From: Spinellus fusiger
Taxonomy: Eukaryota > Mucoromycota > Mucoromycetes > Mucorales > Phycomycetaceae
NCBI GenBank assembly: GCA_025094145.1
Contig: JALLLS010000116.1
Span: forward strand, 24,991-88,990
Length of the DNA: 64,000 nt
Direction: 5' to 3'
The notes below the pieces were generated by a model. It saw nothing but the letters and a program-made list of their open reading frames with translations, searched no databases and was not told where the DNA came from. The translations under genes and the position numbers were made by a program. Shown here piece after piece: positions 11,345-23,177 of this stretch (the first letter of the stretch is position 1; each line of letters opens with the position of its first letter).

Positions 11345-12819
11345 CTATTCTCGCCCACCCTCATACGATGTATAAGTAAATGCAAAGGAGTTCATTGGTT
11401 TACTCTTAGGACTTGACTCTTTTGCTTTCAGATTCAATAGTTGGTTTGCCTTTTGATTCAATAGTTGGTTTGAGCGGTAATTCTCATAAAAGTACTCAAA
11501 CGTGTCTGATCTCAGAATATCTTTATGAGGGCCCAACAGAATAGCTTTGAGTCTTTCAAAATCACAATGGTCTGTGTTATTGCACTCCACAACTGCCCAA
11601 GGATAGCGTCGACCGAGAATGGACTTGGGCTTATTGAATTTTCCATTGGGTGTGGATCGTTGAAGCCTTGATGACTTTACAGAGAAGGTAGGGGACATGG
11701 TGGTGTAAGTAGGAGAAAAGAGAAACTCTTCAGAATCATTCATCACACTGCCGTTTTCATGCATCGAAGGAAGAATGGTCACTGGTCGCCCTGTTTCTGG
11801 ATCTTCCTCATAACTCACAAGCATAAATGGCATACTGTTCAGATACTTTAACATGGCACTAGCATCTTCATCGTGGTCTTCATCAATTCTTTCTTGGAGA
11901 AAATCCAGAATGGATTTATAGACACCTGTACGTGTAGGTGATTTTCCTGGAGAACGAGTACAGAGAGCTGTGTCTTTTTCTTGTGGATAGGTCTTGTCTT
12001 GGGATTCTTTTATGTCTTTGTCTTTGTTATTCACATTCTCTTCTATTGCGGGTAAATCATTTTTGGGTAGATCACTTGTGGGTAGATCACTTATGGGCAT
12101 ATGTTCTTCTACACTACTTGTGTCTTCATCATCTTCTTCTTCTACATCAATGTAGCCAAACACTGGCAAATGATCAGGGTCGAAGGCTTCCTTATGAAAG
12201 TTCTTCTTAAGTATGTCACGTTGGGCAGCTGAGAGTGTGTCTGCTTTTCCAATGACAGGAATGATATTAACGCGAGATCCCAGAGTTCGAATCACATACT
12301 TGTCCAGATCAGACAAGGTCGTGACTCTTCCATCAAGAAAATAAAGACATGCATGGATGTGTGTATCAAGGGCTCTTGCATTTCGTTTGATTTTTTTCTC
12401 CTACACAATGAGTTCTTTTTTTTTATAAAGTACAAGAGACTTACTTCAGCAAATGTCAGTTGGTACTGATGATCAATATAGTCCACCATGTACCGTAACT
12501 GGTGCTCCATAGCATAGCCTGCCATGAATCCTGGTGTGTCAATAATAGTAAAAGCAGTGCGTTCTCCGTTTTCCTCAATATGCATAGAAACACTGTAAAA
12601 TTCCTGAGTATGACTTAGGGGTTCCTTGAGAGCCATGGATTTAGATTCCTTGTAGGTGCCTTGGATGATGTTGTTCTTCATACTTTCACATAGGGTTCTT
12701 AGGAAGGCTGTCTTTCCACACCCCAAGGGACCAACAAGAATAATATTCAAATACGACATGGGTTCCCTACGAGAACGATTCTGACCTGTCGTTTTTTGAG
12801 AGTAGTTGTTGTAAATCAT
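11345..12819 (-). CDS. divergent septin (septin-type GTPase)
   Basis: Septins are GTP-binding proteins that polymerise into filaments at septa and growing tips. Two exons (12819-12445, 12400-11345; 44-nt intron) give 476 aa. The G1 P-loop GPLGCGKT is at residues 30-37. DTPG (G3) and GKAD (G4, usually AKAD) follow. Near the C-terminus is a septin-like stretch with YPWAVVECNN, CDFERLK and YENYR. It is unusual in having an acidic, low-complexity insertion of about 70 residues after the G4 region (EEEDDED, then a SDLP repeat). It also has a duplicated NQLLN.KA segment and no long C-terminal coiled coil. It may be a sporulation-type or non-core septin. GTP binding looks possible, and filament assembly is unknown. 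An internal Met at residue 21 is an alternative start. Confidence 0.85.
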
Positions 12820-13386
12820 CTTGAGCCTACTCCAAAGAAAAGTTCAAAAGGTAAAGCGTTCAAGAAGAGAGGGATGGAGAATGGTAAGACTTTTTGTAGG
12901 GAATTATCATTTTATTTGCTTTTATTTGCTTTTTGTTCTTTTATTCTTTTTTAAACAACACGTTCTTCAGTTATTGCTTGTTAAGAATATATATAACATT
13001 ACAAAAAGTCCTTGTTTAAGAAACCATGAGACAAGAATGAGATACATTGGTTTGCCTTCTCTTTGTTTTACTGGCCTTCTCCTTCACATCCTAGGAGTGG
13101 AGGTCTTGTACCAGTACTGAACATTCTTGCAGGACCAATAGAAGCTTAATACTTTATGTGGCAGGAGGATGAATCCCACAGCAAGAAAATCATTGGTGAA
13201 TGGCCTGATTTTAAAAGCTTCTCTCTAAGCAAGCAAACACTACAGTGAACAATGTTATTTTCTCTCTCTTTCTTTCATACTATTAAGACCATTCAATTGT
13301 TTAATTATACAAAAACTAAACAACTAGTTCATTCGACATTATTAAAAAAAACAATAGAATATTTTTATTGTTATTCAACTACATTA
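12820..13386. other. intergenic between septin and CSTF2
   Basis: 567 bp separating the septin start from the CSTF2 stop, both on the minus strand. It holds the septin promoter and the CSTF2 3' region. Several T-rich runs are present. No further gene is seen. Confidence 0.6.
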
Positions 13387-15181
13387 CTAACGTGGCTGTT
13401 GCATTTCCAGCTGTGCTTTCTATGACATGAATATGAAAGAAGAGAAGATCAGTCATAACCCCAGCATTTTCTTTACTTACCAAGAGTCTGATCTGATCTC
13501 GGTGTTCTGGTGGAAGAACATTGATTTGATCTTCTGTCAGTTGTAGTACCTGCATCAATAGTGCCTTCTGTTGCTCTTTCGCCATGTCCACTAATTGAGG
13601 TTAATCATTCATAAGACATTCTAAACACTGACCGCCATAGATGAACACCACCGATCACCCATGGCAGTACACTAGAAAGAAAGCGCATCTCTTTTTTCTT
13701 CTTCTAATACTACTATCACTACTGCTATCGCCATCACATCACTCTACCTCCATTATCACAGGGTGCTGCAAATGAAGCAGAATTATTCATCATTGGTGGA
13801 GGTATGGCTTGTAGTGGCTGTACTGGTATGGCTTGTAGTGGCTGTACTGGTATGGCTTGTAGTGTCTGCATGGGTTGCATAGTCTGCATGGGTTGCATAG
13901 TCTGCATGGGTTGTGCTGACTGCATGGTTTGCATGGGCTGTAGAGACTGCATTGGTTGCATGGTTTGCATGGGCTGCATAGTCTGCATGGGTTGTGCTGA
14001 CTGCATTGGTTGCATGGGTTGCATGGAAGTTGCCTGTCCCATGAGCTGTGAACTGGGAGTGGGCATAGCAAAAGAAGAGGCCGTGGAAGTGGCAGGTGTG
14101 GCAGGACTACTCATAATTCTCTATATGGTCAGATTTTATCTCTCTTTCATAACTTACAGTGATAATGTTAGGATCCACAATGTTCATCATCACCATGGCT
14201 TGGAAAAGAGCATAGGCCACTTGAGGATTGTTTGTCAGAAATTCTCTAGTGAACCCAGGACGCTCAAATGACATTTGCTATAAGAAAATTAAGTAAATGG
14301 TATATCTTATAATGAATTCTATAGTGTTTACCTTCATATTGCTCATCAGAGTAAACAAGTCCTGTGAATTCATTGAAGCAAGAACTTTGGATATCTCATT
14401 GACAGAAGAAGTAGATCCATTGCTGCCTGACATTGATGGCTGTGACATTGGTTGTTGAGATGACATAAGGTGGGATCCTCTTTGCTATTCATAGTGAGTC
14501 AGGGCTCTCTGTCTTTCTACTATGATTACCTGTCCTTGTTGCTGCTGTGCCTGCTGTTGAGCTTGTTGTTGTGCCTGCTGCTGTGCCTGCTGTTGAGCTT
14601 GTTGTTGTGCCTGCTGCTGTGCCTGCTGTTGAGCTTGTTGTTGTGCCTGCTGCTGTGCCTGCTGTTGTGCCTGCTGCTGTGCCTGCTGTTGTGCCTGCTG
14701 TTGAGCTTGCTGCTGTGGTTTGTGGTGTTGCTGCTGCTGTGAAGAGGATTGTTGCTGCCTTGGATTTTCAGACTGTGGATCCATTGCAGCATAATCAACT
14801 CTCAGCTGTCTACCCACCACATCGTAGTCATTTAGATTTCTCACAGCACTTGCTGCTGTTTCCGCATCTAATCATGTCACAAAAAGTAACTTCACAATGT
14901 CTTACCATAAAATTCACAAAAGCCAAACCCTTTAGGACGTCCAGTATCACGATCAAACAGTAATCTAATGCGTCAATATATCACTCTACTCTTCCTATTA
15001 CCGAAACGACTTGACAGGTCCAACCTCCTTGAAAATATCAATCAACTGTTCTTCTGTGAGTTCAAATGGGATATTCCCCACTAGAAACAGATGGTTGAGT
15101 TTATTTTCTACAATTTTGTTGTGTTTCTGTTCTTCACTTATTACCAAAGACAACACGTGTTCCTCTTGTTGCTTGACTCAT
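13387..15181 (-). CDS. CSTF2: cleavage stimulation factor subunit 2 (CstF-64/Rna15)
   Basis: RNA-binding subunit of the mRNA 3'-end cleavage and polyadenylation machinery; it recognises U/GU-rich downstream elements. Nine exons (15181-15145, 15080-15002, 14964-14906, 14867-14530, 14484-14332, 14277-14158, 14120-13748, 13590-13481, 13419-13387) give 433 aa in frame. An N-terminal RRM (about residues 10-87) has RNP2 VFVGNIPFE and RNP1 KGFGFCEF. A hinge that contacts CstF-77/Rna14 lies at about 175-262. The C-terminal helical domain ([12 protein letters not shown]..., ends QQPR) is the CSTF_C fold that binds Pcf11. Two low-complexity inserts stand out: a glutamine/alanine run (QAQQ repeats, 14540-14720) and a Met-Gln-Pro repeat (MQ[PTS]MQ, 13800-14030). 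Introns go down to 37 nt. Confidence 0.92.
13800..14030 (-). repeat. Met-Gln-Pro coding minisatellite in CSTF2
   Basis: Imperfect 9-15 bp units encoding MQPMQ, MQTMQ and AQPMQ, followed by three [12 protein letters not shown] units. Some units are identical at the DNA level, which suggests recent slippage or unequal exchange. The repeat sits in the linker between hinge and C-terminal domain. Confidence 0.85.
14533..14720 (-). repeat. glutamine/alanine coding repeat in CSTF2
   Basis: Repeated CAGCAGGCACAACAG-type units encode QAQQ tracts directly after the RRM. Their other frames produce long spurious open frames on both strands, which were discarded. Confidence 0.85.
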
Positions 15182-16785
15182 TCCAACGACTATGAAGTGT
15201 TGTTTTGTCTTGTACTATTCTTGCCTAATTTTAAGACAAGTCCACGGCGAAAGTGTGACTATGAAAATAACAGCCAATCACACACAATTTACTTTCATAT
15301 ACAATTCACCACCACTCCTCTTGTACATTATTTCACTTTAAACTGTGAAGTTTTTGTTGGATATATGATTTTAACCTAAATTGAGTTGCTTCAAAATAAA
15401 ATGAGACAATGACAATGAATAACATATTTCAATAACAGGTGGTAAACAAAAATATGGACGTACCCAAAGAATTAACCTGTATATTGGATGATTGTAGTAA
15501 CCACTACAAAGAAGTTTTTTTTTAATTAGCACAAATGACAAAAGATAAAAGAAAGAAAACTCTGTCCAGTGTACTAGTTGTGGACACCTCAATTACAATT
15601 CTACAGATGCATGGGAATATTTCTTCTTTCTGTGAACCTATGTACAAGTCACCAGAATGGTAAAGCGAGAATCCTCTCTCAGACCAAAGTACAGGGCCTT
15701 ATCAACACATAGAAAGATCGAAATGAGCAACACTCTACGAAATAGAATAGGTCCGTGCACAGCTACCTTTGATTGCTGTTAGTACAGAAATAAAATAAAA
15801 AAGATATTGCAAATTAAACAGAATAGTATATTGGATTGACCACTATATTACACCCAAACCTGAAAAAAAGTTCCATAAGAATGGAGAGCTATTACGAGTG
15901 GGTGTGGATGGAGCTCAGACTTGCAAAATGAATAACACTAATATCAATCATACTATTTAGTGAATGCCTTTCTTTGTCTTAAGGTCTGCAACTACTATAA
16001 TACTAATAACCTTACTCATGTTTTTAGTAGCGTTTTATAATATCCTCGCTTGTCAAAGTTGTGAAATGGTTTGTAACTACAATATAAATGTTTCAATTCT
16101 TTTTTCAATATTTCAGATAAACTACTAAAAAGTCACCACTATCCCGCTTTATCTTGTCAAGACAAGTTAATGTTTAGATTCATACTTACTCTATCACCGT
16201 ATCGAACAGGACTTTCTTTTCTTTAGAGAATCAAAGTTTTTACAGATAAACTGTTCAAATACTCCCTTCGTCTAAAAATGAACTCATGATCATCTACAAA
16301 AAAATATATGCATATCGTCTCTTTTAAGGGTATAGTGTCACAAGATATTATAATGTCCTTTTTTTTTAATAATAAAATCCACCAAGACACACTTTATTAT
16401 TCTTTAGGTAGTTTAGATGTAGCATAGGTTTCTGTGAGGTTACTAACTAAGGCTCCAGTGATCACTGGAGAAGAGAAGGATAGGGATAAACTAGAAGGCT
16501 TGAGACTTTTTCTTGGTTCTAGTAATATCTTTACTTTTTCTTTTGTTAGATATACAAAAGCGTTCTAGGTGGGTGTCATTTTCCCTTTGAGACAATGGGA
16601 TATATCCAAAGTATAATGTAGCAGCGAGATCACAATCCCCAAAGCTTCAGTGTCTTGTCTTTCATACAATCTTGGTTTAAACATCTTTGATTTTAAATTG
16701 ACATGACCCCAAAGATCAAACACTTCACCTACATAGATCTTGTTTTTCAGGATGTAGTGATTGAGTATCTTTGTGCTTTCATACA
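15182..16785. other. intergenic, no supported gene
   Basis: About 1.6 kb of AT-rich DNA upstream of CSTF2. The only longer frame is 74 codons on the minus strand (16565-16786), which I do not recognise. No domain, splice pattern or repeat match was found within the window. The segment ends at the TA duplication of the Tc1-like relic. Confidence 0.5.
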
Positions 16786-16787
16786 TA

Positions 16788-17776
16788 AAGTGACTAAAAG
16801 AATATAATCAATGGTTTCAAATATCGACCTTTTTTATACCAAAAAAAACATATGCTATTCTTTTCTCTATTCATAACACTTCTTTTATTATGATGTCTGA
16901 CTTCTCCAACACCATAAACATCTTCACCAAGACCCTTGAGATGTATGGGAAATAATAATAGCATCTAGACTCGTTCATTCATTCTCCATGAGGTGCTGAA
17001 CAACAACAACACCTTGGCCAAGATATATCATATTTTCAACGACCCTGATTCCACTGTATGGAATATCTTGACGCATTTCAAGGAGACATACTTGGTGGTG
17101 CCTTCTCCTAAGAGTGGCCACAAGAGAAAGCTGGACGATAGGGTCCTTCGATGGTTGAAAAGAGCAGTAATGAGCAACTCCTACCAGACCAAGAAGGCCA
17201 TCATGGCAGACATAGCTATCAATGTCTTTGGAGAAGTCTACTGCCATGAACTCAAGTATTTCTCTATATCCTAAGCCCTGGAGTTATTTATTGGTTGCAG
17301 GGGGACAAATCTACACCTCATACGAGCAAGACAACTCAATTATAGAGTAGTTAATGGTATGGTGATGACTATTTAATAGCTCTCACAATACTGATCTCAA
17401 TCTAATTAAGGATCTGTGTGCCCGCCTCAGGAAGGTTATTGGGAAGGATGAAAATATATATTCTACCAAACAGAAGTTAGAGGCTGCTCTGATGCTGAGA
17501 TAGGGTAAAATTTCGAAGGAAGTGACATATAATCTCATTGTCAGTATAGGGCGGTGATGCCAGACTGTCATTGCTATCAAGGACAGTCCCCGTGATTATT
17601 GGTTAATGTTGCAATAAAACCACTGTTGTTTATTATAAACACTATTATATTTATCTATTGAACATTTCACATATTTATCTAATAAATTCATAAAGTTATA
17701 ACACTATTAAGAAAATATGAATCCAAAAAAGAAATTATATATTTGAAAACTTCCAGTTACTTTTTGAAGGTCATTT
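16788..17776 (+). mobile_element. Tc1/mariner relic, internally deleted
   Basis: Degenerate copy of the same family as 20740-22068. Both terminal inverted repeats can still be aligned (left AAGTGAC..., right ...GGTCATTT), and TA dinucleotides flank them at 16786 and 17777. The transposase is reduced to an N-terminal helix-turn-helix part (HEVLNNNNTLA...VVPSPKSG, 16985-17270) and a remnant of the C-terminal end (17390-17600). The central part with the first two catalytic Asp residues is missing. It is inactive. Confidence 0.85.
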
Positions 17777-17935
17777 TACCTTTTCAATTTCCAGATAGAA
17801 CAGGCAATATAATATCTTCCTGTTAAGTATTCTTTGTCTGTTCATCACTATCTAATATACAATAAAAGAGCATATTGGTCTCGGATATTTTCTCCCAATC
17901 AATGAATATATGTTTATTAAATAATTAATGCAAAA

Positions 17936-18042
17936 TGAGTGAGTGAATGCACAATGAATGAATGAATGAATGAATGAATAAATGAGTGAGTGATTGAATG
18001 CACAATGAATGAATGAATGAATGAATGAATGAGTGAGTGAAG
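17936..18042. repeat. TGAA microsatellite with duplicated unit
   Basis: Two blocks of (TGAA)n, each preceded by GAATGCACA and followed by GAGTGAGTGA, so a unit of about 57 bp has been duplicated in tandem. It lies at the 3' side of the uncharacterised minus-strand gene. Confidence 0.85.
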
Positions 18043-18044
18043 GA

Positions 18045-18722
18045 TAGGCACTAACACAGGTACTAATTAGAGTCAAGCAGTAAAACTCCTCTCTGGGGTC
18101 AAGTGATTTTGGACCTGGAGACGAGATTGTTTTCCAAGAGGCAAGGAAGCCATTGAGAGAGATCCATTCACCATGAACAGAAAGAACACGAGCAGCACCA
18201 GCACAGGCATTATCAAATGTACTGACTGGGCCACCTATCATTATCAGTATGGTTAATACCCGTGATATCAGTGGTATTGGCATTATTACCAAAAATTGCA
18301 TGACCCAAACGCCTCACTGTGGGGGGAGAGATTCTTGTTGTAAAATACTACCCGCTTCTATCTCTTCTCATATGTGGTGTGCACAAATCAATGCTGCCAC
18401 CACACACACCACGATCAACAACAGAAGTATTGTCTATATCAGTAATATTAGTGTCAATAATATCAATAGTATCATTACCAGAGGCGACAACAGTGGTAAT
18501 AGTATTAGATATAAGTGTAGTAGTAAAAGAAATTGCTCTACACACTCTAATTACCGCACGGTCAAAACCACATACTACACAGGCAGAACAAGGGCCAGCA
18601 CACGAAGAAGAGCGGGAACGAGAGCGGGAACGAACACTACGTCTTCCACAGATTGGAGAACGGGAGAGAGAGCGAGAAAGCGGGTGATAAAAAGCGTTGG
18701 TGCAGGGAGTAGGTGAAGTCAT
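18045..18722 (-). CDS. uncharacterised protein, structure uncertain
   Basis: A plausible gene that I do not recognise. From an ATG at 18722 an open frame runs to about 18345. It starts with an RS-rich segment (RSRSRSRSSSC), then a Cys cluster (C...C..C..C) and a Ser/Thr/Ile/Asp-rich stretch. A donor-like GGGTAGTA follows. Downstream sequence near 18070-18250 again reads as protein in another frame (GPVSTFDNACAGAARV, then HGEWISLNGFLASWK). At least one intron is therefore likely, but no junction set I tried gave a continuous frame, so it may be broken. The 3' end runs into the TGAA repeat. No function is proposed. Confidence 0.35.
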
Positions 18723-20737
18723 TGTAAAGAAAAGAAAAAAGTCAGTTTATTGATTGACTCAGTATAAATATGAATCTAATCAATAGAGTCGCGTCATCAA
18801 CTTCATATTCCCTGAGATGAGTAGACTTTACTGTGTGAGTTTGAAAAAGTTTTATGCAGTCACCTTATTTTAATTCACCGTGACTTTTGCTGCTATGAGA
18901 GCACATTCAAACTATATGCATCAAGCGTGGGTATAAGTTCTGTGGCTCTGGTAAATTTTACACAGTCGCTATTGTCCATGGTGTTGAAACTTTCACCACA
19001 GAAGAGTTAATTGCCATTTACATGAGCAAGAAATAGCTTATTACTTTTGACAAAACTATTCAGTGTTTCTTTTGTGTTTTCACTGGCCAAGTTGACATAC
19101 AAAAAGAAAGGGGTCTATTATTTTTTTGGATTCAAGTTTAGATGTCCGTATTTGGAAACCCAATTAACACCATGCTACACTGATGTCCTATGTCCTATAG
19201 ACTCTATTAATTCTTCAACTGGGGTACATGTATCTGTTCCTTGACATTCTAAGTACATACACTGTTGTATATATCTCTTTTTTTCATTTCAATAGCCAAA
19301 TTTAAACAATACCTTCTTCTTTGTGTGACAGTCATTTATGGTACTATTCCATTCAAGTGTTTCAGCTACACATGTATTTTCTTGGAATTGGAATTGGAAT
19401 TGGAAACACAGCGGTGAATATACTTCAATAGCCTAACTATTGTCTTTTGTAAAGACAAAGTACACTGCATGAAAACATAGCTTTTATGTATGTTGGATTT
19501 GAGTGTATAACTTGAGACCACGGGACAAAAGATTACCAGGAAATCATATAATAGGTTGGATCAAATGAAACATATAGACAGAAGACAAATAATAGTAACA
19601 AGAAACACCAAGCGGAAATTATGTTTGACTTTCGAACTCACACACTGCATAATGTAGACTTATGTATTATCTCAACGGCAGATCTAGAGTATAGAGAAAA
19701 CAGCAGTACTGTTTATTCTATACAGTTGCTCTATCTTTTATACCTTTGATCTTTAGTGCCATAAGTCTACCTAGCAGAATATATGGTACAGGTGGTAAAG
19801 GAGATGTAAATTCAAAGAATAATAAAGACAGATTCATCTGAAACTGATTTTTTATGAGCGCAGTTAGAAAGACTACCATACGCATTATCGTTAAGTAAAC
19901 CCCTCTTGATTTAATTCAAACTATTAGCTTTACTCTTGTGACAGTTTGATAAACACACTATAGATATATCTCTTACCGATTAATATTTTATAATATCATT
20001 GACATAAGAAAATATGGAACTCTCATAAATTTATTAGTATTAGTGTGAAAACTCAACAAGTATTATTTTATTTTACTACTTTCTTATAACTACTTTCTCA
20101 AGGGCTGCATGTATAGATAGATTTAAATTTTTATACCTCTCCAAAAAATCAAACATCTTTTAATAAACTTCTATAGATAAACTTCCACGCCAATATAGAA
20201 GTTATTCATTAATAATGAATTTCAAATTTTAGTATAGTGTTCCTTGAAAAGGACGTCTAGATTCGCTTTAACATTAATATACAGCCATTAGTATTTTATT
20301 TTTACATTATATCTTTTCTTTAAACTAAAATTCGTGTGATATAATCTCAAACATAATACACAAATAGAATTAATTTCTGAATGAAGCCATTTATTATATA
20401 TATTCTTTATTCTTTATCTTATTCTTTATCTTATATATCCCTAATAACTTCATCTATTTATTTTGCCAATTTCAAATACATTTCAAATGCTTTTATCGCA
20501 CTAAAGGAAGGTATTTAAGCTAAAATAGTTTAATCAACAAACTATTTTTCTATGAAATTTGGATCCATCTTTAATGGCCATTTTTGTTTTTGTTTTTTGC
20601 TTTATGTATATTTACCTAGAACTCGAAAGACGTGTTTCATCCATGTTATTTTTTCTTTAATTTTCTTAAATCAGATATATACTCATTTGGATAAAAAGAA
20701 TCTTATGATTTTATCTATTCTGAATATGTTTAATAAA
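18723..20737. other. intergenic, no gene seen
   Basis: About 2 kb of AT-rich DNA. Isolated frames near 19047-19244 and 20552-20740 show no domain and have poor codon structure. A triple GGAATT near 19384-19401 and other simple runs are the only patterns noted. Confidence 0.5.
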
Positions 20738-20739
20738 TA

Positions 20740-22068
20740 AAGTAACCCGACAAATGTAATTGATGGTTTCAAATGCCGGGCTATTTTTATACCAAAAATA
20801 ATAATTCTTTTTCTCTAATGTCTGACTCATCCAACACCGTGAACATCTTCAATAAGACCCCCGAGATGTATGGGAAATATACGAGCCTCGAGACTCGTCC
20901 AGCCATTCTCCATGAGTTGCTGAACATGAACAACACTCTGGCCGAGACATCTTGTATGTTTAATGTTCCTCCCACCACTGTAGGGGACATTGTGAGACAC
21001 TTCAAAAAGACAGGCATGGTAGTGCCTTCTCCCAAGAGTGACTGACGAAGAAAGTTGGACGAAAGATCCTTCCGATGGTTGAGAAGAACAGTAGTCAGTG
21101 ATTCTCATCAGACCAAGGAGACCATCAGGGTAATTATGGCCATCAAAGTATCAGACAAGACTCTGAAGAGGTACCTTGATGAAACGGGCTTCTACTCTTT
21201 CAGTCCAGTGGTGAAGCCTCTTCTCACTAAGAAACATATAAAGGCAAGGCTCTAGTAGGCCTTTGAACACGTTGGTTGGACCCATGAGCAGTGGCAAGGG
21301 GTCGTCTGGTCTGATGAGTCCAGAGTGAAACTGATGAGCTATGACAGGGGCGCAAAAGTCATCAGACAGCCTGGTATGGCCTTTGAGCCTAAGAATGTCA
21401 TGGAAAAAGAGAAGTTTGGAGGTTGTGGAGTGATGGTATAGGGCTGTTTCAGTGGAGAGGGTGTTGGGAGATGGATCATAGTGGAGGGTAGGATAAACTC
21501 CGCTAAGTACATTGAATTACTTGGAGAAGACTACTGCCATGAACTCGAGTATATCTCTCCTAAACCATGGAGTCAGTTATTGACTACAGTAGGACAATGC
21601 TAGACCTCATACGAGCAAGGAAACTAGTAAATGGAAAGCAGCAAAGAGTGTGGAAACTCTTCTTTACTGGCCCTCACAATACTGACCTCAATCCAATTGA
21701 GCATCTATGGGCCCACCTCAAGAAGGTTATCAGGAAGAACAGAATAGTATATTCCATCAAGAAAAAGTTGGAGGCGGCCCTGATGCTGGAATGGGGTAAA
21801 ATATTAAAGGAAGTGACAGACACCCTCATTGCCAGCATGGGGCGGAGATGCCAGGCCGTCATTGATGCCAAGGGTGGCCATAGTGGCTATTAAGTGGCCT
21901 TGTAATAAAACTTTCTTCTTGTCTTATAAACACTTATATATATATCTATTGAAAGTTTTATGTCTTTAGCTAATGAATTCATGAAGTTATAACACTATTA
22001 AGATAAATGATGAATCCAAAAAAGGAAATCTGCATTTAAAATCATCGATTATATTTGTCGGGTCACTT
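20740..22068 (+). mobile_element. Tc1/mariner-like transposon, 1329 bp
   Basis: Terminal inverted repeats of about 38 bp (AAGTAACCCGACAAAT... and its complement ending at 22068) are flanked by the TA duplication at 20738 and 22069. Length and structure fit the Tc1/mariner superfamily. The single gene is broken (see the transposase entry). A deleted relative lies 3 kb upstream at 16788-17776. Confidence 0.92.
20818..21893 (+). pseudogene. Tc1-like DDE transposase, inactivated
   Basis: Reads from MSDSSN through an N-terminal helix-turn-helix DNA-binding region, then the catalytic core: WSDES (first Asp), DNARPHTSK (second Asp, 21592-21618) and LNPIEHLW (Glu). It ends at GGHSGY. In-frame stops occur at 21043 (TGA), 21253 (TAG) and about 21438 (TAG). 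A shift near 21560-21660 puts the second Asp in another frame. The DDE spacing fits Tc1-type transposases. Clearly inactive. Confidence 0.85.
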
Positions 22069-22340
22069 TATAATAAATTAACATATATAAACAACTCCGT
22101 ATCTAAAAGGGAATTTAGATAAGAATAAACAAGATATAATCCATAAAACAACAATAGGTTTAGGATACATGAAGGCTAATAATAAAGTCATATATAATAA
22201 GGTTTTATATCACTTATGAAACATTCAGTGTTTAAATTAAATGAATATGATGAAATATTATATCTTTAAGGGAAAAAAAAAGTCCTTTATTGTTTATAAT
22301 GGGTGAGAAAATTTACATCACAATATACCTCTTTAATATA

Positions 22341-22615
22341 CACCTTTTTCGGAAAAATTCGTACACTTAAGAAAAAAAATTCGTACATTTTACAAATTTT
22401 TTCTCTTTTACTTATAAGTTTTTACATACTATGACTACTTTTTATATGAAAATGGAAATGGCAATTTTTTTGATGAGCATGGAAAGGAAACTCATGTCTG
22501 TGAGATGGAGATTGACAAAGAGCAATATCCATTAGAACAACTAACAACCGATTTTTTTTTCTTAAGTGTACGATTTTTTTCTTTTAAAGTGTACGAAAAT
22601 TTTCCGAAAAAGGTG
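22341..22615. mobile_element. 275-bp TIR element (MITE-like)
   Basis: Ends CACCTTTTTCGGAAAA...and its inverted complement TTTTCCGAAAAAGGTG, with TA on both sides (22339, 22616). The inverted repeats extend about 40 bp with a second nested motif (CTTAAG/GTACA). The inside holds a stop-free stretch of about 37 codons (YENGNGNFFDEHGK...) that does not look random and may be a scrap of a parent gene. I do not recognise the family. Confidence 0.75.
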
Positions 22616-23175
22616 TACAGATTTCTCTTCTAGGCTAGGTCGTCTGAAATTAAAATAGTCAACTGAATAATGTCTTTATAGTATTCTATGCTCTACATAG
22701 ACCATTCCTATTTGTATTATGACAACTAATATTGAATCTATGTAGGTGGTGAATAACTGTAAGATTTGGGTGGGTGAGATGAGATTCAAGAAAGTACACT
22801 ACTTTCAATGTATGAATGAATTTTCGGAGTTATATTTGTTCCATTATGCACATACACTATTTTTACAAATTATCCCTTTAATTTGTATAAAAAAAGTGTG
22901 TACCCAGAATCATTACCAATAACACTAACATCTGACATATCAATAGAATCGGAAAAATTATTAGCTATGCTCAATTGCTACAAGAAAGAGAAATGGCTGA
23001 CTCATTAGCGTACAAACACTGTCATTAATTTTCATAAGATTATATCTGGACTCATTACACTAGACAATAGGATATTAATACTCATGAGTTTAATGAAGGT
23101 GGATATAGATCCATTAGATTGTTATTTTTTGAATCTTAATCTCTCTTTTTCTTTTCTTTTAGAAAAGGGTGTGTC
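22616..23175. other. intergenic, no gene seen
   Basis: AT-rich sequence between two TIR elements. No gene, domain or repeat match was noticed. Confidence 0.5.
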
Positions 23176-23177
23176 TA

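Noticed and set aside
12820..13120. 99-codon plus-strand frame starting at 12821
   Set aside because: It is low-complexity hydrophobic sequence without a domain, lying in the septin promoter region.
13800..14720. Regularly spaced repeats that could be taken for a CRISPR-like array
   Set aside because: The units are coding repeats (Gln/Ala and Met-Gln-Pro) inside a well-supported eukaryotic gene. There are no unique spacers.
14470..14963. Long plus-strand Leu/Cys- and Val/Ala-rich frames as membrane proteins
   Set aside because: They are antisense shadows of the CAG-rich CSTF2 repeat.
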